64,000 nucleotides of DNA from Zeaxanthinibacter sp. PT1 (lineage in GTDB: Bacteria > Bacteroidota > Bacteroidia > Flavobacteriales > Flavobacteriaceae). Both the position numbers and the translations under genes were made by a program. This document shows positions 63,766 through 64,000 of this stretch, piece by piece. The stretch is from the NCBI RefSeq assembly GCF_028464225.1, contig NZ_JAQPCN010000001.1:744001-808000 (forward strand), in the 5' to 3' direction. Positions within the stretch are counted from its first letter, which is position 1, and each line of letters starts with the position of its first letter. The notes under the pieces are model-generated. The model was not told the origin of the DNA. It did no database searches and worked only from the letters and a program-made list of their open reading frames with translations.

Positions 63766-64000
63766 CTATTGTAAAACACTATTCTTAGGACGGGCCGCAA
63801 AGGTAGGGTAATTATTATTTCTTATGAGCTGAGTCCCCTCTTCCAAATTATTATCCTTCAGGATCTGACCGGCAAAATCAAACCAGGTCATCGGCTTCCC
63901 ATCCGTGAAATGATGTATCCCGTATTCCTTGGAGCCTGTCATTATTAAGTCCAAAATATATGTCGCTAGATTATTAGCGTTCGTCGGGGTGCCTGTTTGG
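63766..64000 (-). CDS. rfbD: dTDP-4-dehydrorhamnose reductase, C-terminal end (window edge)
   Basis: 78 codons of the 3' end are visible, open at base 64000. Residues QTGTPTNANNLATYILDLI and GIHHFTDGKPMTWFDFAGQI, then YPTFAARPKNSVL, are the substrate-binding end of RmlD/RfbD. It implies a dTDP-rhamnose gene set to the right. The stop lies 12 nt before wlbB. Confidence 0.85.
   Translation of the reverse strand, partial: QTGTPTNANNLATYILDLIMTGSKEYGIHHFTDGKPMTWFDFAGQILKDNNLEEGTQLIRNNNYPTFAARPKNSVLQ

Overview
The window is chromosomal DNA of a Flavobacteriaceae-type bacterium (Bacteroidota). Supporting this are the gliding/type IX secretion genes gldH and sprE/porW, family-restricted proteins (DUF4254, DUF6427, DUF6341, DUF4292, HU-CCDC81/SPOR), an ATP synthase operon without beta and epsilon subunits, many promoters of the Bacteroidota form TTG-N19-21-TAnnTTTG placed just before start codons, few Shine-Dalgarno sequences and several TTG starts. 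I see no tRNA, rRNA, CRISPR array, insertion sequence or prophage gene.

Layout. 1-4300 (minus): the end of a PBP1A gene cut by the window edge, gldH, ricT and the tRNA hydroxylase trhO. 4340-8170: recA, a divergent transcript that I read as a small RNA, and a lipoprotein / ECF sigma / trans-envelope anti-sigma operon. The small transcript and the sigma operon share the same bipartite promoter (GCAACC-N15-nATCTA). 8150-18700: plsC, trpS, dprA, a SPOR protein, an acyl-CoA thioesterase, an aldo/keto reductase, an EnvC-like protein, a DUF4292 lipoprotein, a TPR protein, dut and a flippase. 18820-27700 (minus): sprE, bactofilin, atpZ, an AtpI-like protein and atpBEFHAG. 27950-36320: a PaaE-like reductase, an SLC13 transporter, a patatin / small protein / thioredoxin / CbpA group, an arsenosugar pair (ArsAP-like, ArsS) and a TetR regulator. 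36320-40510: a GT9 glycosyltransferase, DUF4254, DUF6427, DUF6341 and purD.

40600-64000 (minus) is a surface-polysaccharide locus. ugd and uxs make UDP-glucuronate and UDP-xylose from their own promoter. Upstream lies a run of tightly overlapping genes that enters from the right edge: the end of rfbD, a wlbB/wlbC/wlbA cassette for a diacetamido-uronic acid, Wzx, an O-antigen ligase/polymerase pair, GT4, HAD phosphatase, class II aldolase, a DUF6798-like membrane protein, a tandem double nucleotidyltransferase, GtrA, a Dpm-like GT2, a GDPD-like phosphodiesterase, a membrane GT-C protein fused to a phosphoribulokinase-like kinase, another GT-C protein, a GT2 and the initiating phosphoglycosyl transferase.

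The most novel material is the block 47458-56207. Four enzyme types (P-loop sugar kinase, class II aldolase, HAD phosphatase, doubled nucleotidyltransferase) sit in one translationally coupled set with a Dpm/GtrA/GT-C branch-transfer module. This suggests an undescribed route to an activated small sugar or polyol, and its attachment to the surface glycan. The second candidate is the ECF sigma circuit beside recA. All function statements come from reading the sequence; no database search was run.
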